Assembly (NCBI GenBank): GCA_045222555.1
Contig: JBGUYY010000088.1
Coordinates: 62,001 to 126,000 of the forward strand
Length of the DNA: 64,000 nucleotides
Source of the DNA: UBA1756 sp045222555
Lineage (GTDB): Bacteria > Bacteroidota > Bacteroidia > Bacteroidales > WCHB1-69
Reading direction: 5' to 3'
Part shown: piece by piece, positions 58,501 through 64,000 of the stretch
How the letters are laid out: the number at the start of each line of letters is the position of its first letter
Position numbering within the stretch: position 1 is the first letter of the stretch
Notes under the pieces: model-generated
Told to the model about the DNA's origin: nothing
The model's database searches: none
The model's input: the letters and a program-made list of their open reading frames with translations, nothing else
Made by a program: the position numbers and the translations under genes

Positions 58501-61500
58501 CACCACTGCTGCTAACGAAATCTTCGGTGCTACTCAGTCACAGTTGACGATTTCACCTGATAGCACGATGAACTACTATGTGAGAGTATTCCAGACCACC
58601 TCTGACTGCGAGACCTTCGGTTCTTACAGAATCACGGTGAATCCGGTTCCGGTTATCGATACTATCGAACTCTCTATCAACGAGATTTGCGACGGTGGCC
58701 AGGTGACTGTTACCGCTCACGCTCACGGTGGTGTTGATGTTCCGAATACTCCTTACATCTTCACTTGGTACAGAAATAACGAAGTCATCGAAGGTGTCAC
58801 CGACTCCGTCTTCACGGAAAGCCCGCTGACGGTTGACGGTAACATCACCGATTACGTATATTCTGCTACGGTTGCTCAGAATGTTTCTGGCTGTACTTCC
58901 GAACGCAAGTATGCTGACAGCATCCTGAGAGTGAACCCGAATCCGCAGGTGGTTATCTCCAGCGATCCTCTGATCTGCGAGGACGACACCATCCACCTCT
59001 ATGCTAATGTTACCGACGAATATCCGACTGCTGACCTGAACTTCACCTGGATGCTCGACAACGATACCGTTGCTGATGGTCTGGGCATGACTCAGTTCGA
59101 CACTTTGGTTGAGCCGCGTGACCACAGCTACGACTTCACCGTTAGAGTTTCTAATGCTCATGGTTGTGTGACTGAAAGCGCAGTTTACAGCGTGACTGTG
59201 AATCCGCGTCCGGTGGTTGAAATCACCGCTTACGAGGATACGATCTGCGAGACTGGCAGCACCATCTTGAGAGCTAATGTTGACAACGGCTTCCTCACCA
59301 ACCTCATGTACAGATGGTACAATGTTGAGAGCGGTGATAGCATCTACGGTGGTATGCAGAATGAACTGACGGTTTATCCGGATTCCACCACTCGTTATGC
59401 AGTGGCCGTTTACCAGGTCGGTTCTGAATGTATGTCTTACGATACCATCACCATCAAGGTCAACGAGAGACCGGTTATCGACAGCATCATCCTGAGCGAT
59501 TATGAAATCTGCGACGGTGGTCAGGTGACCGTTACCGCTTACACTCACGGTGGTGTGGATACGGCTAACATTCCTTACATCTATACTTGGTACAGAAATG
59601 GTGAACTCATTGAAGGCGAAACTGGTGCTACCTTTACGGTCAGCCCGCTCACCGTTGACAATGACATTACTGAGTATGTATATTCCGCAGTCGTTTATCA
59701 GAATGTTTCTGGTTGTACTTCCGACAGCACAGCTTCTGGCATCCTGAGAGTGAACCCGAATCCGTACGTGGTTATCTCCAGCGACCCGCTTATCTGTCAG
59801 TTCGACTCCGTACATCTGTATGCTAACGTAACGGATGATTATCCGACTGCTAACCTGAACTTCACTTGGAAGCTCGACAACGACACCATCGCTGATGGTA
59901 TCGGCATGACGCAGTTTGATACGCTCCTCGAACCGAGAGACCACAGCTACAACTTTACCGTTGTGGTGGCTAACGACCTCGGTTGCGTCAGCACCAGCGA
60001 CGTTTACAGACTGGTTGTCAACCCGATGCCGGCTGTTGAAATCACCGCTAGCGAACTCGACATCTGCGAGGGTGGTAGCACGGTTCTGACGGCTAACATC
60101 GACAACTACAACCTCACCAACCTCATGTACAGATGGTACGCTGACAGCCTCACCAACCCGTTGGATGGTGATATGCAGCGCATCGTGACCGTATCTCCGG
60201 ATACCACCACGACCTACTACGTACAGATTTACCAGGTTGGTTCTGAATGCGTCAACTACGACAGCATCGTGATCAACGTACACGAGATTCCGGTGGTTGA
60301 CAGCGTTACCCTGAGCTTCTACGAGATGTGCTACGGTGGTCAGCCGACCATCACCGCTCATACTCATGGTGGTGTTGATTCAGTTGAGTTCCCGTACTAC
60401 TACACTTGGTACAGAAATGGTGAGCTCATCCCGAACGTCACCGCTGGTACCTTCACCGACAACCTCAACGAGTTGGCTGTTGATGATGATGATACCTACT
60501 ATGTATATACCGCAGTTGCACATCAGATCCCGTCTGGCTGTACTTCATTGGAGACCAGCTCCGATAGACTGAATGTCTATATGAACCCGAGAGTTCAGGT
60601 TACTGGTGATCCTTATGTCTGCCAGACCGACCCGATCTTCGCATTCGCCAATGTGGATACTTCTTCTATCAACGTTGGACCGCTCACCTACACTTGGTAT
60701 GTTGACGGCGAGCTCCGCGACAACATGCAGTTCGGTTATGGTAACAGCAGATATTTCAGTGAGTACTACTACCCGAATGATCGTCCGTACCTCGTTCAGG
60801 TTGAGGTTACCAGAGGCAATGGTTGCCGTACCATGAGCGAACCGTTCGAATTCTGGGTTGAAAGAAAACCGAACGTATATGTTACCTCTACTGAGGCTGA
60901 CATCTGCGAAGGTGGCAATGTTACCTTGACGGCTAACCTCGATGACTACCACTATGATGACCTCGTCTTCCAGTGGTACGAAAATGAGGTGACGCTTGCC
61001 AATGCTATCTATGGTGCTACTCAGCCGTTCTACACCACTCCGGCTATCGACACCACCACTACCTACATTGTGAAGGTTACCAGAACCCGTTCGGGCTGCT
61101 TCGACGAAGATAGCTTCGAGGTGATCGTCCACGAAGATCCTACTGTGACTCTGTCTATCAGCGACTCTGACACGGTGATCTGCTCTGGCGGTGAATTCAC
61201 CTTGACTGCTTCCGCAGTGTACGACAGCATCCTCGGTACTCCGGTCTTCACTTGGATCAGAAATGGTGTTGTACTTGACAATACTTATGACTCTGTCTTC
61301 GTTGACCATCCGGTTACGGTTGACAATGATAGCGTGAACTACACCTATTCAGTGTATGTCACCCTGACCGCTTCTGGTTGTATGAGCACGGTTTCCGACA
61401 GCTCAACCATCAATGTCAATGTTCTGCCGAATGCTACCGTCCAGATCGAGGGTGACCCGGTTATCTGCGGTGCTGGTACTGAACTTGATACCATCCGCTT

Positions 61501-64000
61501 GATTGCCAATGTCAACGACACTAGCGCTTTGGTTGATGGCTTCACCTACGAATGGAGACTGTACAACCGTACGATCAACGCACTCCAAGACAGTGTGATT
61601 GGCCGCGCTGACAGCAACGTACTTGAAATCCTCGTTGCTCCGAGCACTGAAGCTTACCTGTTCACTGTCCACGTATGGAACGAGAACGGTTGCTCGACCA
61701 GCAGTGCTGAGTTCCCGGTCTATGTGAACGATACCACCAGCATCGTGGTTACCGCAAGCGAAACCGAGATCTGTGTCGGTGGCGAGGTTACCCTGTATGC
61801 TAACTTGGGTGATTACAATGTGCCGAATCTGATTTACCAGTGGTTTGCTGATGGCGACACCATCCCGGGTGCTACCTCATCAACCTACACCACGACTTTG
61901 GATTCCACCACCACCTTCGGTGTACATCTCGTACAGACGACCAGCTCATGCTTGAGCTACTCTGAAATCACAATCAACGTCCACGAAGATCCGGTTGTGA
62001 CGCTCGAAATCAACGACAACGACACTGTCATCTGCGACGGTGGTCAGGTAATTCTGACGGCTACTGCAGTGTATGACAGCATCCTCGGACCTGCTACCTA
62101 CACTTGGTATCGCAACCACGTTGAAATCGCTGACGCTCACGACAGCATCTACATCGAAAGCCCGCTGACGGTTGATGGTGATGTTACTACTTATGAATAT
62201 TCAGTAATGGTGACCCTGCCGCAGAGCGGCTGCCAGTCCGTCATCACCGACTCTTCTACGGTTCTGGTTACTGTCTATGCTAACCCGACCATCGAGATTG
62301 CAGGCGACCACAACATCTGTGGTACCGGCGTTGGTGCTGACACCATCCACCTCGTTGCCAATGTCAACGACAGTGTGACCAACAGCCACGGCTTCACCTT
62401 CGAATGGAGACTGTTCAACGTCACCGTTGGTACGGATACTAATGTATTTGATACGGTTGTCCCGGCCAACGACGAGCCTTACATCTTCACCGCTATCGTA
62501 GCTAACGAAAACGGTTGTACGATGATGAGCGCACCGTTCGAAGTCTTCGTCCACGAAGCTGTTGAAGTAACCGCTCTGACTACGGAAGCTGACATCTGCG
62601 AAGGTGGTACAGTGACCGTGTCGGCTCACCTGAACAACTACAACATTGAAGGTCTGACCTATCAGTGGATTGCCAATGGCGATACCATCCCGGGTGCTAA
62701 CGAAGCTACTTACACGGCTACGCTTGACACCACCACGACCTTCGAGGTTATCGTTGAACAGCCGACCACCTCTTGCATCAGCAATGCTGAGGTTACGGTG
62801 AATGTCCACGCTGACCCGGTTGTTACGGTTGCCATCTCTGACAACGACACCAACGTTTGCGAGGGTGGCCAGTTCACGCTGACTGCAACTGCCATCTACG
62901 ACAGCATCCTCGGTGAACCGACCTTCACTTGGTTCAGAAATGGTGTTGAAATTGAAAATGCTACTGAAGCTACCTTGACAGAATCTCCGGTGACGGTTGA
63001 CGGTGACCTTACCAGCTACCGTTACGAGGTCCTCGTGACCCTGACCGCCAGCGGTTGCCAGTCTGTCATCACGGATAGCTCTACTATGGATGTACATGTC
63101 TACCCGAACAGCACAGTTCAGATCTCTGGCGACCCGATCATCTGCGGCGCTGGTTTGAACGCTGTTTCGACTGTACTGACTGCCAACCTGAACGACACGG
63201 TTGTTGATGCTGACGGTTACACCTTCGAATGGAGACTGTTCAACCGTACGATTGACAGCACCGACAGCAATGTCAATGGCGCAGCTGACAGCTCAATCCT
63301 CGACTACACGCTTGAGGTGAGCGACAACCCGTACATCTTCACCGTTATCGTCCACAACCCGAATGGTTGTACGACTGAAAGCGCACCGTTCTACGTATAT
63401 GTCAATGACACTGCTGACATCAATGTCACGATCAGTGAGTATGACATTTGCGAGGGTGGTACAGTGACCTTCACCGCTAACATTGGTGACTACAATATGC
63501 CGAACTTGACCTACCAGTGGTACACTGAGGATTCAACGGCTATTGATGGTGCTACTCAGCCCACCTACACCACCACGTTGGATACTGCTGGTGACTACAC
63601 CTACATCGTGAGCGTGTACCAGCCCACTTCCAACTGCTTGGCTTACGGTGACAATACGGTGAGCGTACATGCTGATCCTACTGTAACGGTTGCTATCAGC
63701 GACGAAGATACTACCATCTGCGAAGGTGGCCAGTTCACCTTGACTGCAACGGCTGTTTACGACAGCATCCTCGGTACTCCGGTTTACACTTGGTTCAGAA
63801 ATGGTGTTGAGGTTGCCAACGCTACCGAAGCCACTCTGACCGAATCTCCGGTGACGGTTGATGGTGACGTTACTACTTATACTTATGAAGTGCTCGTTAC
63901 CCTGACCGCTAGCGGATGCCAGTCTGTCATCACCGACTCCTCCACTATGATGGTTACGGTTCTCCCGAACCCGACTGTTGAGATCGCTGGTGACCACAGC
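43562..64000 (+). CDS. Giant cell-surface protein with Ig/PKD-like repeats, 3' partial
   Basis: The frame from ATG 43562 has no stop to the window end: at least 6,813 residues. A signal peptide (MKKFTIFFLMVFMYLGNQAK, then a variable region) is followed by a chain of beta-sandwich domains of about 80-100 residues. Typical pattern: TICEGGEVTLTA near the first Cys, YTWYRNG, GAT, and a second Cys near SGC before the next domain, suggesting one disulfide per domain. Lys is very rare in the late part while Asp, Glu, Thr and Val are abundant, so it should be strongly acidic. Domains fit PKD-like/Ig-like families of Bacteroidota adhesins. It may be exported by T9SS; the C-terminus is not seen. Long openings on the opposite strand are shadows. 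Confidence 0.93.
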   Translation, partial: MKKFTIFFLMVFMYLGNQAKCETVLASSGDGAAAGRTHATWFSHHASVSPNASGRIASDYTYRTGGVYEANRVNATQNLQVHIEGPTAACSSATVTLHAVVADDPVTANTTYSYTWLSSNNHGAGYSAADGATNNQELVVAMSSVDPVKYYKVIVQRYENGVCVGPGDTSAVFTLTRVNRGTVNVTVTPATACAQKTLTATTTSTAQVARWIWLKGDVQIANTGTNNTYVATTAGDDYKAVAVYEGTDFCNDTSTAVEVAFATSSPVQLEATNAAGVTAPGDDFICLGGQVRLKATSGIAPYTFYRGGTLIGTSDSILFDIPTTTGTISYSVVDAGGCTAEATFNVTDFSSLIIQSTGSTHFCLPATAALTIGSNAEQFEEIGATFNWFHYGLPDPTTSFRYNLDLSSLSGGSEEPMVVVLEISDPNRNCFYRSNELEFWLHSKPTATLLTDSVCSGNSATVTVVTEGFLGDNPTYAWSGDATGTTATATTGVLTSDGTVNVTVSAMEPYTTCFVSATGTVKVVNTEAEGQITAEPNPVCSGSDVVFSAEEIGAGFTSPTYSWSDGTNTGTDATFTVTAGTAPVTATVTVTGGNAPATACSVTATKTVEVATALPTTVAIHTYLQGQTADAVGACMGGALDIVADGFTPSDEYIYTWYRNGVQLSARELSFTDYLTDLGDVDVPFGYMVKYKLVITHVNGCGMVEEESTEIPVFTTTPITLSGDTHVCAGTMVTLMVTPTTTSMLPTAVDYAWYVDGNEEFGPYAGAGNNSETFDLAAQVAPHAITAIAYLPADAYSGCSSMASASIDVYVDVQPTVQIVATDSVICEGGEVTLTAVPSREDIPNMIFAWSTLDTARSITVNADGVYDVELTQLVDPAVSNPSCTATASYEVKLATKPTVTLAADFDTICSGSQVTLTATATFDATAGDSTYTWYRNGVEVATTTSNTYTDVLTTENQVSTYIYNVVAGQTASGCVSDAATDTVRVAPLHTVYVTGTQLLCNSLTETTLTANVMPAGNYTYKWYQDGAEQGADAALNATGLTLRSQPYVFIVEVTNTTTGCVVASEAYNVYNTDSNAVFITATPDSICSGTPVTLTADVVGAADEVSYTWSMGDQTANAVVVTEPGTYNVTVTDLTTRCTATGSVEVKSATAPTLTIAPTNSEICWGEQVTLTVSGAADGEFTWTENGVLLSAVDSVLTVMPQPVNNHVDTFVYNINYVQSSTGCTATVDPAKVIVHPNPAVAITADTTVICLGEEITLTAVDSLGITGSTTYVWKEQGRQVQDGTSNTYTATPDAAGIYTYTVDAINHGCSATSTEFNLIVNAQPVVAISVDDTTICVSGSATFSVQPANIAGVSYNWDVDGTTYTAAQFTHQFNAANTYKVVCEATQAGCTAKDSVNVKVAERPVATITVNPDTICTGSTDTLSVAVANGDENDLFTYTWYKDGVQLGSGVNDTTYTDTPVLPDNNPATFTYGVMASQASSGCQSDVNNGTVTVYPNPTVTISGDQLLCGNNGQNEVNLTASLNDTIAGTYTFLWREDNVNTTVTDRVFSEAKNYRQYPYEYTVVVTGPNGCSVVSDPYLVYVNDTLVVGVDATTGNVCAGEEVTLTATVADNFDATTYRWYTVEGANENEIPNEYGQSLTVYPTATTQYRVRVMQNNTFCTAAGDTTINVVAAPDLTLSILPAGDSICEGGQVTLTLDPATTPAGTYSWYRNNELVSSDTARFFVDSPLAVDGDRTMVAYEVRYVQDSTSCHVTKYDTLYVFKNFDVVISGDPTVCDADGNVELTATVNGMNTGDAITATWYRDGIDASTMGTITNGTDNSAYKATHDAVRTGETSTTYIYTVEISRGNGCTTMSAEYPVTVYTAPVVEVTADDTTICQNGQVTFTANLVDNNATGLTYEWKVNDNVVAGATTNTMTNTFLAASEQKVVCNIAQTISGCTATDTLTFTPKAIPVVKVDADNDTICSGYQVTIVATPETYINGEAITYTWYKNGEVMEGANDSIIYDTPVAESSLGTNIVYGVAISQPSSACESAVVYDTVIVKPNPTVTISGDAIICHNDSIGLVANVNDYDVTMGDLTYQWRLNNADIAGATNDTLIDNNRPAADEPYVYTVVVTNTTDGCSVESAPYEVYVNDTIRVVVTSDIDSLCEGAEVTLTAHLGDYNASNLIYRWYEEDVEIPGATERIITVVPANSGMNHYRVDVLQTTSECAASGEDSVKVLDAPTLTIHANQTMVCSGGEVIISAEASQEGTYSWYKNGVLIQGATMDTLIDSPVAIDNDSTAYVYSVVFSSGIAGCTATKDTTVYAYPNPTIAISGDPMICDGTDVVLVAHVNGYDTTTAELHYQWMLANTNLTDASATTNTLTYTAADSTDAYSFSVMVYDNAGCRSFSDVYNVYVNDSIEVVVTADDTTICENGTVTLTAQLGDYNENNLTYQWYTGSIADANAIAGATSRTLTTTVSATETYYVQVVQTSTACVAEGSQTIHAETAPAITAIELSDTAVCVGYGIQLTAHATGGVAGEPYIFTWYRNGVRMDGITDSTFTDAAPLTAVDVNTYVYSATVSQPSSACTSERVDADKVLSVYSLPVVQISGDASLCYGDTVVLWAHIQNDDATPFTAANTTWAWRLNNNDVSSDPMVGTLINPSTIMYQENRINPVWNEPYSYTITINRGPGCTVMSEPFDVMVYNLPDVFVTIEDTTICEGGEITAYANIGFNNTHDTAFYDANDLTYVWSVDGTVVDGAVGATMTTTLTATGSVPVKVEVVANSTRCTVEHTANVNVSELPVVTSVDLSEANICEGTQVTLTAHATNGVDDEPYIFTWYRNGQLISGATDSVLVEAPVLTDIDAHTFVYSVVARQASAGCESAPVVSDTLTVIQNPTVVISGDAILCNDSTVILVAHINDTLLATGELSYQWRLYNSNLVDGGDITGATADTLQVANVAAQDEAYIYTVEVTNTNGCTSLSEPYYVYVNDTILVEVTADNDSVCEGGQVVLTANLGNYNTDNLIYRWYTVEGANETEIAGATSRILTVNPSATTLYRVRVMQTTSECKAEGEMEIKVVTPLELTLTLTPDTNICQGGQITLTATEGDGVYSWMRNGVIIEGATTNAISESPLAIDNDITDYNYAVTFYPNIEGCVSESVDTTVHVYPNHSVTISGDPILCNTNNVQLLATLHDTVAAGNVTYEYQWLVDGVEIPGAATAELDENQAARDYPYVYSVRVTNNLTGCSALSEDYYVYVDAEPVVVVSASDTDVCENGVVTMTAHLGNYNTPNLVYVWKVDGDTIPGATEATYVATVDATHTYTANVRQLNSDCTAEGSITINKHDAPVVAVAIGTSTDTTICDGGQVTLVATTTADAELGEITYTWYENGTVIAGATGNTYTVAPQAVGMGETVYTYSVVASANAPACVSEPAAATVRVYAQPVVTIHGHHTVCEGTTNVRLIAHIQTSLTIPFDENTRTWYRDGIPVVGGSGITSMHGMLIPAIDGYYCYYQVSTDVLNEPHSFSFDLNFGNNCHVTTEPYMVTVLPRPQAYIVIDDVDSTICAGGEITASIALVDQNATDIMYSWYLGGVEIPGATGPTVTVTLPEVGDTVLSANVRQIVSDPSMNCSTNPDITIHVNEVPVVTDVVLSADTVCAGYQVAITAVTVTEGTTDDYIYTWYRNGVEYQTGSDSIIYDTPAALNGDTATYIYSVVVSQGSNGCVSEPVADTLYVFPNPTVWISGDQIICDHGTIELHANLNDTVSTHTFHYDWRLSNTHIGNDAADFSVDTTFRDEPYIFTVTVYNERGCAVTSDPYYVYVNDSVRVEVTHSVDSICPGGEVTFTANLVDYNADNLVYRWSEVRGNSVGDTVEIHGATSRILTIHPTQYNKYIVDVMQTTSECKAQGFDTITIMEPEVLTWEEVSDTAICFGGEVTLTVTPVQMEGYYTWYRNGVQIAGANLNSILDSPAAIDGDSTAYEYAVMFNPIFDGCRTELIDTTVYVHPSPILEITGDAIVCTRTDSNIYLIAHISDTSVASRELTYTWYESNNVITANESTNDTLVLSNVEFRDNPYIYTVVASNDNGCTVTSAPYEVFVNDTILVEVTATADTVCAGGHVTLTAHLGDYNADNLVYRWYAKEEGETDSTEVWGGLESTLDIAPLKTTYYTVLVRQTTSECYAIGYDTVAVAAPMVLTMHLDAGHDTLCNGGEVTLTVMDDQDPAQPVEGRFIWTRNGVEIPGAYGNSITESPLAVDNDSTAYLYGVTLDLGLEGCLTESSVDTVIIVYMNPTVQISGDPIICNVDGTENNLMLVANVNDTVHHDLTYQWRLANRDIEGATTDTLRAHLDASDNPYLFTVQVANHRGCTTLSDEFPVYVNDTASIQVVVTSDYDTVCVGGEVTLMAHLADYNSEYLTFQWYKHDTTALGADTLIAIDYGTEPILHYTMTDSLWNKFELHITQTNSNCQAWGADSVYVWPRVPYTISHVNSLNIANNSHLICDGGEVDVWVELEDLYGNRVDSSLFTYNWYRNGFEHPFLSGPWFRESPLTVDDDTTHYQYSAVIVLDIPGCEYSQMGFSDTVTVVRNPWVQISGNPYVCQYMPISLNAWVDGDIAPMTTTYNWYLDGQLHQTIQSYRFYHWDSLPVSTGYAYNFVVEVVDANGCSGFSDPFQVVVVEAPVVHVTATEDTICAGGEVTFTANLVNYNIDYLQYQWYKDAVLETNRIPGATNPTYTDSLNMSHTYFVEVFSSLVANDGLCTAIDSFRVEVVPDPVVDSVTISIDEICDGGQVTVVAHATQGVPSDAYTYTWFRNGILMEGITDSMFTESPLTVDNNITQYVYSAIASQVSSGCTSAQTFATDTLTVYPNPTVVIAGDPIICEDSVVMLSANVTNDYINADLTYTWLLYNDTIRTPRTGAGADTIIDVRPAQDHPYIYTAVVNNPHGCLTESAPFYVYVNDTIIVEVTSTEDTICEGGTITLTANIGDYNANALTYRWYQNDTTAANEIFGATQSQLTISPDSTMNYYVRVFQTTSDCETFGSYRITVNPVPVIDTIELSINEICDGGQVTVTAHAHGGVDVPNTPYIFTWYRNNEVIEGVTDSVFTESPLTVDGNITDYVYSATVAQNVSGCTSERKYADSILRVNPNPQVVISSDPLICEDDTIHLYANVTDEYPTADLNFTWMLDNDTVADGLGMTQFDTLVEPRDHSYDFTVRVSNAHGCVTESAVYSVTVNPRPVVEITAYEDTICETGSTILRANVDNGFLTNLMYRWYNVESGDSIYGGMQNELTVYPDSTTRYAVAVYQVGSECMSYDTITIKVNERPVIDSIILSDYEICDGGQVTVTAYTHGGVDTANIPYIYTWYRNGELIEGETGATFTVSPLTVDNDITEYVYSAVVYQNVSGCTSDSTASGILRVNPNPYVVISSDPLICQFDSVHLYANVTDDYPTANLNFTWKLDNDTIADGIGMTQFDTLLEPRDHSYNFTVVVANDLGCVSTSDVYRLVVNPMPAVEITASELDICEGGSTVLTANIDNYNLTNLMYRWYADSLTNPLDGDMQRIVTVSPDTTTTYYVQIYQVGSECVNYDSIVINVHEIPVVDSVTLSFYEMCYGGQPTITAHTHGGVDSVEFPYYYTWYRNGELIPNVTAGTFTDNLNELAVDDDDTYYVYTAVAHQIPSGCTSLETSSDRLNVYMNPRVQVTGDPYVCQTDPIFAFANVDTSSINVGPLTYTWYVDGELRDNMQFGYGNSRYFSEYYYPNDRPYLVQVEVTRGNGCRTMSEPFEFWVERKPNVYVTSTEADICEGGNVTLTANLDDYHYDDLVFQWYENEVTLANAIYGATQPFYTTPAIDTTTTYIVKVTRTRSGCFDEDSFEVIVHEDPTVTLSISDSDTVICSGGEFTLTASAVYDSILGTPVFTWIRNGVVLDNTYDSVFVDHPVTVDNDSVNYTYSVYVTLTASGCMSTVSDSSTINVNVLPNATVQIEGDPVICGAGTELDTIRLIANVNDTSALVDGFTYEWRLYNRTINALQDSVIGRADSNVLEILVAPSTEAYLFTVHVWNENGCSTSSAEFPVYVNDTTSIVVTASETEICVGGEVTLYANLGDYNVPNLIYQWFADGDTIPGATSSTYTTTLDSTTTFGVHLVQTTSSCLSYSEITINVHEDPVVTLEINDNDTVICDGGQVILTATAVYDSILGPATYTWYRNHVEIADAHDSIYIESPLTVDGDVTTYEYSVMVTLPQSGCQSVITDSSTVLVTVYANPTIEIAGDHNICGTGVGADTIHLVANVNDSVTNSHGFTFEWRLFNVTVGTDTNVFDTVVPANDEPYIFTAIVANENGCTMMSAPFEVFVHEAVEVTALTTEADICEGGTVTVSAHLNNYNIEGLTYQWIANGDTIPGANEATYTATLDTTTTFEVIVEQPTTSCISNAEVTVNVHADPVVTVAISDNDTNVCEGGQFTLTATAIYDSILGEPTFTWFRNGVEIENATEATLTESPVTVDGDLTSYRYEVLVTLTASGCQSVITDSSTMDVHVYPNSTVQISGDPIICGAGLNAVSTVLTANLNDTVVDADGYTFEWRLFNRTIDSTDSNVNGAADSSILDYTLEVSDNPYIFTVIVHNPNGCTTESAPFYVYVNDTADINVTISEYDICEGGTVTFTANIGDYNMPNLTYQWYTEDSTAIDGATQPTYTTTLDTAGDYTYIVSVYQPTSNCLAYGDNTVSVHADPTVTVAISDEDTTICEGGQFTLTATAVYDSILGTPVYTWFRNGVEVANATEATLTESPVTVDGDVTTYTYEVLVTLTASGCQSVITDSSTMMVTVLPNPTVEIAGDHS
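46250..64000 (+). repeat. Three-domain super-repeat, period about 830 bp, 22 anchors
   Basis: The Trp codon of the WYRNG-type motif in the first domain of each unit recurs at about 46.36, 47.11, 47.88, 48.70, 49.54, 50.33, 51.15, 52.03, 52.86, 53.68, 54.55, 55.36, 56.21, 57.09, 57.93, 58.76, 59.59, 60.41, 61.25, 62.10, 62.93 and 63.79 kb, a mean spacing near 830 bp. Each unit has domain alpha (TWYRNG, S-P-L-TVD), beta (PNP-x-V-x-ISGDPxIC, then NGC and YVYVND) and gamma (ICEGG, a LGDYN-like motif, YRWY, QTTSEC). Early units diverge; adjacent late units are highly similar. Confidence 0.9.
61150..64000 (+). repeat. Youngest-looking units of the super-repeat array
   Basis: The alpha domains at about 61.2, 62.05, 62.9 and 63.75 kb share nearly the same DNA (YDSILG before the TW-x-RN motif and SPVTVD/HPVTVD after it). 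This is much closer than any pair left of 47 kb. It fits recent tandem duplication or ongoing homogenisation and suggests the array continues past 64 kb. Confidence 0.75.

Noticed and set aside
46250..64000. CRISPR-like or satellite array because of regular repetition
   Set aside because: The period (about 830 bp) is far too long, repeats are imperfect, and the sequence is protein-coding throughout.

Overview
The window looks like a chromosomal segment of a Bacteroidota bacterium, most likely in or near the Bacteroidales; the genus cannot be placed from sequence alone. The evidence is: promoters of the Bacteroidota -7 type (TAnnTTTG) in front of at least eleven transcripts; a general lack of Shine-Dalgarno sequences; the gene string bamD-rpoZ-coaBC-DUF4835-recN; and type IX secretion (T9SS) hallmarks, namely a PorE-like OmpA protein, a PorV/PorQ-family protein and a T9SS C-terminal sorting domain.

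Layout. 1-3.1 kb: the end of an RNA cyclic phosphodiesterase gene (thpR), an orphan FecCD permease, then a 470-bp gene-free AT-rich region with at least eight TTTTCAAC-type boxes, which is a candidate replication origin, followed by two unknown genes. 3.1-6.5 kb (minus strand): a Cys-rich repeat lipoprotein, tRNA-Thr, mazG and a PorE-like protein. 6.6-13 kb: tRNA-Cys, aroK, tRNA-Arg, ybeY, mnmG, a LytTR regulator and comEC. Three perfect TTTCACGTGAAA cores (parS-like) lie at 7.9, 9.2 and 10.8 kb. Together with mnmG and the box cluster they suggest an origin-proximal region. 13-20 kb: bamD-rpoZ-coaBC-DUF4835-recN plus small secreted proteins. 20-23 kb: mutS (minus). 23.4-33.2 kb: an apparent operon of TonB-dependent receptor, 1568-residue T9SS-sorted protein and PorV-like protein, closed by a terminator. 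33.2-43.2 kb: greA, HIT protein, half transketolase, LptF/G permease, glycosyltransferase, dxs, lipoprotein, glutamine synthetase and a small membrane protein.

From 43,562 to the window end (20.4 kb, 6,813 codons) there is one uninterrupted plus-strand reading frame with a signal peptide and its own promoter. It encodes a giant surface protein built of Ig/PKD-like domains of about 80-100 residues. From about 46.3 kb these fall into a three-domain super-repeat recurring about every 830 bp, with 22 anchors seen. Neighbouring units are most alike near the right edge. The stop codon, and any sorting domain, lie outside the window. This gene is the most striking object here. It may be a T9SS-exported giant adhesin, analogous in scale and logic (not shown to be homologous) to gliding or surface adhesins such as SprB.

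How the parts connect. The PorE-like protein, the PorV-like protein, BamD (outer-membrane protein assembly) and the LptF/G permease (LPS export) are envelope-building functions. The TonB/T9SS/PorV operon and the giant gene are probable surface cargo. Most genes right of 2 kb run rightward, as expected for a replichore leaving an origin near 1.6-2.0 kb.
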